From the NCBI RefSeq assembly GCF_043195105.1, contig NZ_JBAFWO010000001.1: a stretch of DNA of 64,000 bases; one strand, written 5' to 3'. The notes under the pieces are model-generated. The model saw only the letters and a program-made list of their open reading frames with translations. It had not been told where the DNA came from and ran no database searches. Every line of letters starts with the position of its first letter. Within the stretch, counting starts at the first letter, position 1. The DNA is from NCEH01 sp002257205 (GTDB taxonomy: Bacteria > Pseudomonadota > Alphaproteobacteria > Rhizobiales > Xanthobacteraceae). A program made the translations under genes and the position numbers. Positions 17,863 through 26,043 of this stretch are shown piece after piece.

Positions 17863-18657
17863 ATGGCCGCATCCAGTTTCACAGCCGCGCTTGCCCGCGT
17901 CCTCGTCCACGAGGGTGGTTATTCGAACCATCCGGACGATCCGGGCGGCCCCACCAACAAGGGTGTGATCCAGCGCGTTTATGACGCCTACCGGCAGAGC
18001 AAGAACCTCCCGAAGCGGTCCGTCAAGCAGCTCGCCGAGGCCGAGTTGCAGGAGATTTACCGGCGCCAATATTGGGATGCGGTGCGCGCGGACGAACTGC
18101 CCGTCGGCATCGATTATGTCGTGTTCGACGGCGCAGTGAACTCCGGGCCGGCCCAATCACTAAAATGGCTCCAGCGCGCCCTGGGGGTTCCGGCCGACGG
18201 CGCCATCGGCGCGGTGACACTCACGGCGGCTGCCGCCTGCGCGGATCGCGCCACGCTGGTGGACGGTGTGTGTGACCGCCGCCTCGCCATGCTCAAGAGC
18301 CTCTCCACCTTCAAGGTGTTCGGCGTCGGCTGGAGCCGCCGGGTGGCCGACGTGCGTCGCGACGGTCAGGCGATGCTCACCGGAAGCGCACCGGTGTCCG
18401 CGCCGCCTTTGGCTATTCCGGTTGATGCCATGTCGAAGGCCGATGTGACCATGGGCAAGGCGACGGCGCAGGAGCTTGGCCTTGTGAGCATCGCACGGAC
18501 CCCCGAGGGTCTGGCGGGCGGCGTCGCCATCGTAACCGCCGCTCTGAACGCGGCCTCCGACCCCGGCCCGCTGCAATGGGCGCTCGCCGCCGCCGTGGTC
18601 GCATCCGTCGCGTTTGCGGCGATCTATTTCACGCGCCGAGCGCGTGCGGCGTCGTGA
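17863..18657 (+). CDS. endolysin, GH108-type muramidase with membrane anchor
   Basis: A 264-residue lysozyme-like protein. The GH108 catalytic region is HEGGYSNHPDDPGGPTNKGV (catalytic Glu17), followed by WDAVRADELPVGIDYVVFDG. The PG_binding_3 part is RALGVPADGAIGAVTL. The last 30 residues form a membrane helix (ALAAAVVASVAFAAIYF). It should cleave peptidoglycan for lysis. The start is uncertain: ATG 17863 has a GGGA 8 bases upstream, ATG 17851 has nothing. It is the first gene after mor and the candidate promoter gap. Confidence 0.87.
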   Translation: MAASSFTAALARVLVHEGGYSNHPDDPGGPTNKGVIQRVYDAYRQSKNLPKRSVKQLAEAELQEIYRRQYWDAVRADELPVGIDYVVFDGAVNSGPAQSLKWLQRALGVPADGAIGAVTLTAAAACADRATLVDGVCDRRLAMLKSLSTFKVFGVGWSRRVADVRRDGQAMLTGSAPVSAPPLAIPVDAMSKADVTMGKATAQELGLVSIARTPEGLAGGVAIVTAALNAASDPGPLQWALAAAVVASVAFAAIYFTRRARAAS

Positions 18658-18899
18658 TCGCCAGCCTCATCGCCAACTGGCGACTTGTTGCCGCCGGCCT
18701 CGCCCTTCTCGGGCTCGCGGCCGGCGCGATCACCATCAACAACCGGGCGTACGAGCGCGGCTATGCGGCTCGAGCGGCCGAAGGCGCTGCTCTTGATGCG
18801 GAGAAGAACAATGCGGCCACGCGTGCGGACGATGATGCTCGTCGCTGCTCTCTCGATGCTGACTGCCGGATGCGCAACGACGGGTACAAGCGGGACTAG
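18654..18899 (+). CDS. inner-membrane spanin (Rz-like)
   Basis: An 81-residue protein starting with GTG inside the endolysin stop (GTGA). Residues 2-26 form one membrane helix (LIANWRLVAAGLALLGLAAG). The periplasmic part is short and helical, with Cys and Asp/Arg-rich residues. The out-of-frame lipoprotein gene nested in it is the classical Rz/Rz1 arrangement, which supports the call despite low sequence conservation. Role: disrupts the outer membrane during lysis. Confidence 0.75.
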   Translation: MIASLIANWRLVAAGLALLGLAAGAITINNRAYERGYAARAAEGAALDAEKNNAATRADDDARRCSLDADCRMRNDGYKRD

Positions 18900-19011
18900 C
18901 GCGGTCTGCGCCCAGTGGCGCGGCATCACGTGGTCCTCGCGCGACACCTCGGAAACGCAGGCGGATGTGAAGGGCAACAACGCGCGCCGCAAGGCGTGGT
19001 GTGCGCCCTGA
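18811..19011 (+). CDS. outer-membrane spanin lipoprotein (Rz1-like)
   Basis: A 66-residue lipoprotein. The signal sequence and lipobox read MMLVAALSMLTAGCATTG, with lipidated Cys at residue 21. The mature part ends in CAP. It begins inside the Rz-like gene in another frame and extends past its end, as in lambda-type and other partly nested spanin pairs. A GGAGAAGA site precedes the ATG. Confidence 0.75.
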   Translation: MRPRVRTMMLVAALSMLTAGCATTGTSGTSAVCAQWRGITWSSRDTSETQADVKGNNARRKAWCAP

Positions 19012-19223
19012 TGGATCTTGCAGACGATGCGCAGGATCGCGCCGAGCGTGAACGGGAAGCCTCCATCGACCGGGTGCGCGATCAGACGCGCGGCCCCGGC
19101 CGGATGACCTGTAGGGGCTGCGGAGATCTCATCGACGCCGCACGGCGGAGCGCCATGCCGTCCGCCGTGCGATGCATTGATTGCCAGGAGCGCCTGGAGC
19201 GCCTCCGGCTGCGGAGGCGTTGA
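19011..19223 (+). CDS. TraR/DksA-type C4 zinc-finger protein
   Basis: A 70-residue protein with helical N-terminus (DDAQDRAEREREASIDRVRD) and the zinc finger CRGCGDLIDAARRSA then VRCIDCQERLER. Phage TraR-like proteins bind RNA polymerase in its secondary channel and mimic DksA with ppGpp. The start shares one base with the Rz1 stop. Confidence 0.85.
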   Translation: MDLADDAQDRAEREREASIDRVRDQTRGPGRMTCRGCGDLIDAARRSAMPSAVRCIDCQERLERLRLRRR

Positions 19224-19561
19224 TGGAAGAATTGAACCGGTGGGCACCAATCATCATCTCGCTGGCCTCACTGATCACGGTGTGGGTGCTGGCGGTGCGC
19301 AGCGTGCGGCGGTCCGAGACCGATGCACTTGAGACGTCCATCGCCGGCACGCGCAAAGAGTTGGCCGGGGTTGCCGACCGTGTGGCGCGGACTGAGAGCC
19401 AGATCGCACACCTGCCCGATAAGGATCTGACCCACCGCATGGAGATGGCGCTCGTTGAGCTGCGCGGCGACCTGCGGGTGCTGCGCGCGGACCTCGCCCC
19501 CATTGCCGCGACCAATGAACGCCTCAACGAATTTCTGTTGGATCAGGGGAGGCGGGAGTGA
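19223..19561 (+). CDS. DUF2730 membrane protein
   Basis: A 112-residue protein with an N-terminal membrane helix (WAPIIISLASLITVWVLAV) and a long periplasmic or cytoplasmic coiled coil (residues 35-105). It fits DUF2730, found in Mu-like phages next to the lysis genes. A holin or accessory lysis role is possible but not shown. The start shares one base with the previous stop. Confidence 0.75.
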   Translation: MEELNRWAPIIISLASLITVWVLAVRSVRRSETDALETSIAGTRKELAGVADRVARTESQIAHLPDKDLTHRMEMALVELRGDLRVLRADLAPIAATNERLNEFLLDQGRRE

Positions 19562-19869
19562 GCTTGGACACATCAGAATTTGCGCGGCGCGTGGATGAGG
19601 ATGCGCGCCTCGTCATCCTGCGGGCGCTCGCCGCCATGCCAAGCGGGATGCTCAACGACACCCTCATTGAAGAGGCGCTTGCGCAGTTTGGCCATCGCCG
19701 TTCTCGCGACTGGCTGCGGACGCAGCTCAACAAGCTGGCGGAGCTGGGCGCGGTGCTGGTGGAGCCGGCGGGCAGCGTTGTGGTGGTCAGCATTACGCAT
19801 GCGGGCACCGACCATGTGGAGCGCCGGTGCTATTTGGAGGGCGTCCGTCGCCCCTCCGCAGGTAGGTGA
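19558..19869 (+). CDS. Mu gp26-like winged-helix phage protein
   Basis: A 103-residue protein starting with GTG in a 4-base overlap. It has the pattern of the VpaChn25_0724-type phage family: DARLVILRALAAMPSGMLND, then RSRDWLRTQLNKLAELGAVL and VVVSITHAGTDHVE, a winged helix. Typically located between DUF2730 and the small terminase, as here. Function unknown. Confidence 0.75.
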   Translation: MSLDTSEFARRVDEDARLVILRALAAMPSGMLNDTLIEEALAQFGHRRSRDWLRTQLNKLAELGAVLVEPAGSVVVVSITHAGTDHVERRCYLEGVRRPSAGR

Positions 19870-19872
19870 GCC

Positions 19873-20382
19873 ATGGCCCATGATGATACGGCGCGGCGGG
19901 AGGCCCGGCGGAAGTTCGTAGGCGAGCGCCTCGCGTTGCCCACCATCGCCATATCCACTGGCGTCCCCGAAAGCACCTTGCGCCGCTGGAAGCGGGAGGC
20001 GCGCGAAGCCGGCGACGATTGGGATCAGGCGCGCGCCGCCGGTCTCGTGTCGGGCGACGGGTTCGCCGGCCTCATCAGCGTGGTGCTGGAAGATTTCGTG
20101 ACGCAGTTCCGGGCGACCATGGAATTGCTCAAGAGCGACCGGGACATCCCGGCGCTGGAGCGCGCCAAGGTGATGGGAAGCCTCGCCGACGCGCTCAATA
20201 AGACTGTCAATTCCGCCGGGCGCGCCGCCCCGAAAATCTCCGAACTGGGCGTGGCGTGGGACGTGCTGAAGCGCCTCGCGGAATATGTCACCGTCCACCA
20301 TCCGTCCGCCGCCCCCAGCGTGCTGGAGGTGCTGGAGCCGTTCGGCGATCACCTCGCGGAGGTGTACGGCGATGGCAAGTGA
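19873..20382 (+). CDS. DUF1804 protein, probable small terminase subunit
   Basis: A 169-residue protein. The N-terminal helix-turn-helix is ERLALPTIAISTGVPESTLR followed by RWKREAREAGDDWDQARAA, the DUF1804 pattern. The rest is helical. In Mu-like phages this gene directly precedes the large terminase and probably recognises the packaging site. It overlaps that gene by 11 bases. Confidence 0.8.
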   Translation: MAHDDTARREARRKFVGERLALPTIAISTGVPESTLRRWKREAREAGDDWDQARAAGLVSGDGFAGLISVVLEDFVTQFRATMELLKSDRDIPALERAKVMGSLADALNKTVNSAGRAAPKISELGVAWDVLKRLAEYVTVHHPSAAPSVLEVLEPFGDHLAEVYGDGK

Positions 20383-22036
20383 GCCGCGCGCCGCCGCACG
20401 CCGCCTGACGAAGGCGAAATTTCTTGAGGAGCTGGCGCAAACGGCATCGAGCCTGCGCGCCCGCATCGACGCGGATGTGGACGCCTTCCCGGTGGACGAA
20501 GCGGCCCGCCGCGCCCGTGTCGCTCGGGTGAGCGACCCGGTGGATGGCTTCCGCTTCTTCTGCCAGACGTACTTTCCGCACTACATCAAGTCCGCGCCCT
20601 CGCTCCTGCACCAGCATCTTTACGAGGATCTCCCCACGCTGGTGGCGCCAGGAAAGACGCGCGGGCGCAAGCTGTTGAAGATCGCGCCGCGCGGCTCGGC
20701 AAAGTCCACCATCGGCACGCAGCTCTTCAGCTTGTGGGCCGCCCTGCTCAGGAAAAAGCGCTTCATCATCATCGCTATGGACGTCTGGGAACAGGCGGCC
20801 TTGATGCTGGAAGCCATCAAGGTGGAGCTGGAGAGCAATCCGCGCCTCGCCATGGACTTCCCCGACGCGTCCGGCGCAGGCCGCCGCTGGCGGGAAGGGG
20901 AGATCGTCACCCGCACCGATGTGATGTTCCTCGCGGCCGGCGCTCGTCAGAAGCTTCGCGGCCGGCGCTTCGGTCCGTTCCGGCCGGATCTCGTGATCCT
21001 CGACGACATGGAGAATGACGAGAACGTCACCTCGCCCGAGTATCGCCAGAAGCTGGAAAGCTGGGTGCTCAAGGTGGTGTGCGAGCTGGGGCCGCCGGAT
21101 GGCAGCATGGACCTGATCATGGTCGGCACCATCCTGCACCATGACGCCGTGCTGGTGCGGCTCTCCCGCAAGCCGGGCTTCACCGCCACCAAGTTCAAGG
21201 CGCTTGTCCGCGATCCGGACCGCATGGACCTGTGGGAGCAGTGGCAGGAAATATACCTCAACGACAGCGAGGATGCGGCTGACTCCTTCTATGATGAGCA
21301 CCGGGCGGAGATGGATGCCGGGGCGCTGCTCAATTGGCCCGAGGTGAAGCCGCTCCTCTTGTTGATGAAGGCCCGTGCCACCTCCTTCAGCTCCTTTATG
21401 AGCGAACAGCAGGGCGAGCCGGTGAGCGAGGGGGCGCCGTTCACCCATCTCACCTTCTGGGTACAGCGCCGCCACGACTGGATTTTCTTCGGCGGCGTGG
21501 ACCCTTCGCTGGGCAAGAAGGGCAAGGGCCGCGACCCGTCCGCCATCTTGGTGGCGGCGCTCGACCGCTCCAGCAGCACGCCGGTGCTCGACGTGGTGGA
21601 AGCCTCCATCCGGCGCCGCCTGCCTGACGTGATCATTGCCGACGTCATCGCCATGCAGCGGGAATTCGGCTGTGCGCTCTGGTTCGTGGAGGCCATCCAG
21701 TTTCAGGAGTTTTTGCGCTCCGAGCTGATGTCGCGTGCCTTGCGGGAGGGCGTGCCGCTGCCGGCGATCCCGGTGCAGCCGATCACGGACAAGACGCTGC
21801 GGATTGAGCGCCTCCAGCCGCCCATTGCCGGCGGTCTGATCCGATTTTCGCAGCACCAGGCCGTCTTGCTGGAGCAGCTCCGGCAGTGGCCCAACGGCGA
21901 CCATGACGACGGCCCGGATTGCCTGGAGATGCTGTGGACCGGCGCCATCACCTACGGCGTCGGTGCCGTGACCTCCGCCAGCTTGCCCCAATTCTCGGGC
22001 GGGCGGCCCGATACTTTCGGAGGGTATAGATTATGA
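20372..22036 (+). CDS. terminase large subunit
   Basis: A 554-residue packaging motor. The ATPase domain has Walker A in APRGSAKSTIG (Lys111) and Walker B in DLVILDDMEND (Asp211-Asp212). The C-terminal RNase H-like nuclease begins at FFGGVDPSLGKKGKGRDPSA. It packages DNA headful-wise and, as in Mu, should take flanking host DNA. An upstream start at 20285 would overlap most of the end of the small subunit gene and was rejected. Confidence 0.94.
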   Translation: MASEPRAAARRLTKAKFLEELAQTASSLRARIDADVDAFPVDEAARRARVARVSDPVDGFRFFCQTYFPHYIKSAPSLLHQHLYEDLPTLVAPGKTRGRKLLKIAPRGSAKSTIGTQLFSLWAALLRKKRFIIIAMDVWEQAALMLEAIKVELESNPRLAMDFPDASGAGRRWREGEIVTRTDVMFLAAGARQKLRGRRFGPFRPDLVILDDMENDENVTSPEYRQKLESWVLKVVCELGPPDGSMDLIMVGTILHHDAVLVRLSRKPGFTATKFKALVRDPDRMDLWEQWQEIYLNDSEDAADSFYDEHRAEMDAGALLNWPEVKPLLLLMKARATSFSSFMSEQQGEPVSEGAPFTHLTFWVQRRHDWIFFGGVDPSLGKKGKGRDPSAILVAALDRSSSTPVLDVVEASIRRRLPDVIIADVIAMQREFGCALWFVEAIQFQEFLRSELMSRALREGVPLPAIPVQPITDKTLRIERLQPPIAGGLIRFSQHQAVLLEQLRQWPNGDHDDGPDCLEMLWTGAITYGVGAVTSASLPQFSGGRPDTFGGYRL

Positions 22037-23649
22037 GCAAGCGCCGCCGCCGTGATGGCAGCCGGGCTTCCTTCGCCGCGCCCTCCACCGCGTCCGCCCC
22101 GCCGCTGTCGGGAGACATGATGCGGATGCTCGCGACAGCCGCGAACGACATCACCATCCCCAATTACGGCAACGTGTTGCGGTCGCAGGACGAGACCATC
22201 CTTGCGCGGGGCGGCGGACGCGGCATTCGGCTCTATGACGAAGTGCGCCGCGACGGTCACGCTTTGTCCGTCTTGTCCAAGCGCATCAGCAAGGTGCTCG
22301 CCCGCGAGTGGATCGTGACACCGGCATCCGATGCCCCTCGGGACGAGGAGGCGGCCGACCTCGTGCGCGAGGTGCTCAGCGCGATGCCGTTCGACGTGCT
22401 CTGTCGGGGCCTGCTTTGGGCAGCGCTTTACGGTTATTCCATCGCCGAGGTGGAGTGGGGTCGCCGCGATGGCCGTGTGGTGCCGGCGCAGCTCGCCGTT
22501 CACGAGCGTGCCCGTTTCGTGTTCGATCTGGATTGGCGGCCCCGGCTGCTCACCCTCTCCAGCGCCTCCGAGGGGATCGAACTGCCGGAGCGCAAGATCA
22601 TCGTCCATCGCCACGAGGCGGAAGGGTCGGACCCTTACGGGCGCGGGCTCGGCCGTGTGTTGTTCTGGCACGTTCTGTTCAAGCGTGAGGGCGTCGGGTT
22701 CTGGGCGCACGCCCTGGAAAAGTTCGCCTCGCCGACCCCTTTCGCCAAGTATCCTTACGGCACACCCCCAGCCGAGCAGGATCGTCTCCTCAACAATCTG
22801 CTCGGTCTCGTCCAGCGCGGGGCGCTCGCCGTGCCCATCGGCACCGAGGTGTCCTTCCTTGAGGCGGCGAAGTCGGGCACCGTCGATTACGAGGGATGGT
22901 GCCGCTATTGGGACAGCCAGACCAGCATCGCGGTGCTCGGAGAGACGCTCTCGACGGACATTCAAGGCGACGGCTCGCGGGCAGCGACGGAAACCCACGC
23001 GGAAGGCAGCGACCGTGTCGCGGACGGTGACGCAGACATGCTGTCCGCCACCCTCAATCCGTCGCTCGTCACGTGGATCGTGGAGTTCAACTTGCCGGGG
23101 GCGAACCCGCCCACGGTATGGCGTCCACGCCCGAAGAACGAGGCGAAGCAGGAAGAGGCGAAGTCCAAGAAGTCCGACCGCGTCAGGAAGGAGCTGAACA
23201 ACCTCTTCGACCTCGCCGCGAAGGGCTTCCGGCCGGCAGAGGGATTGGAACCGGCGATCTCGGAAATCGTCGGCACCGATATCGTAGAGGACATCGGGCT
23301 TCTCGCCCGGTTCGCCCCGGCCAAGACGGTGCCAAGCGTCAGAGACCGGGCGAACGGCAGCACCGCTCTGACGCCGGATTTCGCCGCGCACGACCACGGC
23401 GTCCCGGATCTCGTGGACCAGCTGGAGGACGCGGCCCAGCCGGTGCTGGACGAATGGCTCGCGCAGATCCGCGCCGAGTTGGGTGCGTCGGTGGCGGCCG
23501 GAGAGACGCCCGCGCAGTTCCAGGCCCGCATGCTGACGCTGTATCCCGGCCTTGAGACGGACAACCTCGCGGAAGCGCTGGCGCAGGGCATCGCCCTCGC
23601 GGATCTCACCGGCCGCGCCGACATCATGGATGAGGCCGGCGAGGAATGA
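22033..23649 (+). CDS. portal protein, DUF935 (Mu gp29)
   Basis: A 538-residue portal. Conserved stretches include DGHALSVLSKRISKVLAREW, LPERKIIVHRHEAEGSDPYG and SQTSIAVLGETLSTDIQGDG, all typical of DUF935. It forms the dodecameric DNA gate at one capsid vertex. Overlaps terminase and the minor head gene by 4 bases each. Confidence 0.92.
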   Translation: MSKRRRRDGSRASFAAPSTASAPPLSGDMMRMLATAANDITIPNYGNVLRSQDETILARGGGRGIRLYDEVRRDGHALSVLSKRISKVLAREWIVTPASDAPRDEEAADLVREVLSAMPFDVLCRGLLWAALYGYSIAEVEWGRRDGRVVPAQLAVHERARFVFDLDWRPRLLTLSSASEGIELPERKIIVHRHEAEGSDPYGRGLGRVLFWHVLFKREGVGFWAHALEKFASPTPFAKYPYGTPPAEQDRLLNNLLGLVQRGALAVPIGTEVSFLEAAKSGTVDYEGWCRYWDSQTSIAVLGETLSTDIQGDGSRAATETHAEGSDRVADGDADMLSATLNPSLVTWIVEFNLPGANPPTVWRPRPKNEAKQEEAKSKKSDRVRKELNNLFDLAAKGFRPAEGLEPAISEIVGTDIVEDIGLLARFAPAKTVPSVRDRANGSTALTPDFAAHDHGVPDLVDQLEDAAQPVLDEWLAQIRAELGASVAAGETPAQFQARMLTLYPGLETDNLAEALAQGIALADLTGRADIMDEAGEE

Positions 23650-25145
23650 GCGTCGCCGCCCGCATCCTCGGCTATGTGCGGGCACCTGATGCCCGAGCGC
23701 CTGGTGCACGACCTGGTCCTGGTGCGCCGGCCGCACGGCGGGCCGATCTCCACCGGCCGGCGCGGTTCGCTGCGGGCGAATTCAAGGTGCCGTTTCAGCC
23801 GGCGATTGATTTCCACCGGCAGAAGGTGCGGCTGCCCACACGCACATGGCGCGACCTCGACGGCCATGCGCATGACCGTGCTTTTGTGGTGGCGGGCGCC
23901 ACCAAGGATGCGCTGCTCGCCGACCTGCACGGCGCCGTTGATGACGTCATCGCGAAGGGCATGCGGCTGGAGGAGTTCGCCGCCCGCTTTGAGGAGATCG
24001 TCGCAAAGCACGGGTGGACCGGCTGGACGGGCGAGGGGACGGAGCGCGGGCGGGCTTGGCGCGCCCGCGTAATCTACGACACCAACCTGCGCACCGCGTA
24101 TGCGGCCGGGCGCTATCGGCAGATGACCCACCCGGACGTGGTGAAGGTTCGGCCTTTTTGGGAGTATTTTCACGGTGATACACGGACCCCGCTGCGTCCG
24201 CGCCCGCAGCATGTCGCGTGGCATGGCAAGGTGCTGCGCTGGGATGATCCCTTCTGGCAAACGCATTATCCGCCGAATGGCTGGCTGTGCTCCTGCGGCG
24301 TGCGCACCGTCTCGCGTCGGGAGTTGACGCGCATGGGCAAGAGCGGTCCGGACGAGGCGCCGGCCATGGAGACGCGTGCGGTAAAAGATCCGCTCACCGG
24401 CGCCATCCATCATGTGCCGCGAGGGATCGATTTTGGCTGGGATCATGCGCCGGGGCGGAGCTGGGCCGAAGGGCTGATGCCGCGCCAGATGGATCTGCCT
24501 CTGCCGTCGCCCCGGAAGCCGGGGGCAAACACCAAGGTGACGACCCTGCCACGGGCTGCGCCGGAACTCCCGCCCGTTGTTCCTCCGGCGCCCGACCTTG
24601 GCCCGGTGCTGTTAAGCGAGGCAATGCCGGTGGGCGGCTCGCGCATCCCACTGCCGCCGCTCGCCGACATCGCACAGCCGGTCGCGGCCAAGATCATGGA
24701 GGCGGGCAAGCCGCTGACGGATTATGTGGATGCCTTCCTCGGGGCCTTCGGCGCCCGCCGCGACGGTGGCGCGGTGCTCTTTCGCGACGTCTCCGGTGGT
24801 ACGGTGATCATTTCCGAGGATCTCTTCAAGACCGCAGGCGGTGCCTGGAAGCTCGCGAAAGGCATGCGCGCGCCGCATGTGCTGCGCCTCGCCGAGGCGA
24901 TCCGCGATCCGGATGAAATCTGGGTGGATTGGGTGGCCGACCATATGCGCGGCGGCACGCGGCTGGTGCGCCGCTATCTGCGGTACGATCCCGAGGGGAG
25001 CGGCTATTCGGTGTTCGAATGGACCGACCGCGGGTGGAGCGGAGTGACCGCCTTCCCGCCGAAGCCGACGCAATCCGGCGAGGCTCAGGCGCGCTATCTC
25101 GATCAATATCGCACCGGAGAGGTGCTGTATCGCCGCAAAAAGTGA
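23646..25145 (+). CDS. minor head protein (Mu gp30-like) with C-terminal PBECR2-like nuclease domain
   Basis: A 499-residue protein. Residues 45-240 are the F-type head morphogenesis domain (TKDALLADLHGAVDDVIAKG, RARVIYDTNLRTAYAAGRYR, DPFWQTHYPPNGWLCSCGVR). A Pro-rich linker (about residues 285-325) leads to a C-terminal domain at residues 350-499 (VDAFLGAFGARRDGGAVLFR, MRAPHVLRLAEAIRDPDEIW, FPPKPTQSGEAQARYL). That domain has the pattern of the barnase/EndoU/ColicinE5/RelE-like fold called PBECR2. It may be injected with DNA or act in head maturation; activity is unproven. Confidence 0.85.
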   Translation: MSVAARILGYVRAPDARAPGARPGPGAPAARRADLHRPARFAAGEFKVPFQPAIDFHRQKVRLPTRTWRDLDGHAHDRAFVVAGATKDALLADLHGAVDDVIAKGMRLEEFAARFEEIVAKHGWTGWTGEGTERGRAWRARVIYDTNLRTAYAAGRYRQMTHPDVVKVRPFWEYFHGDTRTPLRPRPQHVAWHGKVLRWDDPFWQTHYPPNGWLCSCGVRTVSRRELTRMGKSGPDEAPAMETRAVKDPLTGAIHHVPRGIDFGWDHAPGRSWAEGLMPRQMDLPLPSPRKPGANTKVTTLPRAAPELPPVVPPAPDLGPVLLSEAMPVGGSRIPLPPLADIAQPVAAKIMEAGKPLTDYVDAFLGAFGARRDGGAVLFRDVSGGTVIISEDLFKTAGGAWKLAKGMRAPHVLRLAEAIRDPDEIWVDWVADHMRGGTRLVRRYLRYDPEGSGYSVFEWTDRGWSGVTAFPPKPTQSGEAQARYLDQYRTGEVLYRRKK

Positions 25146-25168
25146 GGGCGCCGGTCGGTCGGCGCCCT
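25145..25168 (+). repeat. hairpin after the minor head gene
   Basis: AGGGCGCC and GGCGCCCT pair perfectly around an 8-base loop. It overlaps the end of the minor head stop codon and lacks a T-run. It may slow or process the late transcript. Confidence 0.5.
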
Positions 25169-25181
25169 GGGCCGCACACCC

Positions 25182-25250
25182 ATGACCCAATCCGACAGGG
25201 AGGTGTGCGTACGCATGGAACGTAAGCTCGAAAGGACGGCAAATCAATGA
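25182..25250 (+). CDS. possible 22-residue leader peptide
   Basis: A short open frame, MTQSDREVCVRMERKLERTA plus two residues, whose stop overlaps the start of the morphogenesis gene (ATGA). It may couple translation to that gene. No good ribosome-binding site precedes it, so it may be chance. Confidence 0.25.
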   Translation: MTQSDREVCVRMERKLERTANQ

Positions 25251-25789
25251 CCGCAACCCTTGCCGTCACCCTGGACGATGACAGCCGGGCGCGCGCCGAT
25301 CATATCCTCGGCCAGCTCGCAGACCGTGCCGAGAATGTCGAAGGTGGGCTCCGCAACATCGGCGAGGCGTTGCTGAAGACCACCGATGAACGCTTTGCGA
25401 ACCAGCAGGATCCACAGGGAAACGCATGGGTGCCACTGCGCCCGCTCACGGTGGACATCCGGGGTTCGTCAGGGCCGATCCTCACGGTGTCGGGCCGGCT
25501 GCGGAAGTCCGTGTCCTACGAGGTGAGCGGGGGCACGCTGCGGCTCGGCCCGAACGCGGTGGGTGACGCGGTGCAGCAGTTCGGCGCCACCATCGTGCCA
25601 CGTAACGCCTCCGCCCTGCGCATCCCCCTCCCGGTCGGAACCGGCGGGCGGAACGCCGCCTCAGCCGTATTCTCCCTGCGCGTCGTGGTGCCGCCACGCC
25701 CATACATCGGCTTCGGGCCGAAGGACGAAGAAGCGGCGCGGGAAGCGGTTGAAGAGTGGCTGGAGGTGGAGGCTGGCGGTGCCGAATAG
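25247..25789 (+). CDS. virion morphogenesis protein (Mu gpG-like)
   Basis: A 180-residue protein of the phage virion morphogenesis/tail-completion family. Hallmarks are RNIGEALLKTTDERFANQQD, WVPLRPLTVDIRG, ILTVSGRLRKSVSYEVSGGT and the C-terminal PPRPYIGFGPKDEEA. Mu gpG acts in head-tail joining and DNA packaging. AAGGAC lies about 11 bases upstream. Confidence 0.87.
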   Translation: MTATLAVTLDDDSRARADHILGQLADRAENVEGGLRNIGEALLKTTDERFANQQDPQGNAWVPLRPLTVDIRGSSGPILTVSGRLRKSVSYEVSGGTLRLGPNAVGDAVQQFGATIVPRNASALRIPLPVGTGGRNAASAVFSLRVVVPPRPYIGFGPKDEEAAREAVEEWLEVEAGGAE

Positions 25790-26043
25790 CGCGGCGCCGC
25801 AGGAGGCCCGCCAGCGGCCGTTCGCATCATCTCCGCTCCACGCCCGCACAGCATCCGCTGGTGCCGGCCTGGACCCCGTCAGACCACCGTCAGAATCGAC
25901 GCTCGCGCCTCCAGGCCGGGCGGGGTGCCAGTGAACAGGCTTGCGTCGCCCGACGCGACAGGCCATCCATGAGCTGTGGTCGCTCCGCACAGCCGGGCGC
26001 GCCGCCCGTGCCCGGCGGCAATCGACGCACCTAGTTTCGCTGC
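25790..26043 (+). other. non-coding gap before the protease gene
   Basis: These 254 bases hold no convincing gene; an open frame here has composition unlike a protein. The gap contains dispersed hairpin copy 2 (25992-26012). It is the largest break in the late block and could hold a promoter or RNA-processing site, but no consensus promoter is visible. Confidence 0.5.
25992..26012. repeat. dispersed hairpin repeat, copy 2
   Basis: GCCGGGCG-CGC-CGCCCGTGCC, identical over 21 bases to the copy at 37941. It lies 32 bases upstream of the protease start. Confidence 0.55.

Noticed and set aside
20288..21991. A 567-codon open frame antisense to the large terminase
   Set aside because: Composition is His/Arg/Gly-rich without domains; the plus strand has clear Walker motifs.
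25756..26034. A 92-codon open frame in the gap before the protease
   Set aside because: Arg/Pro-rich composition, no ribosome site, and it overlaps the end of the morphogenesis gene out of frame.
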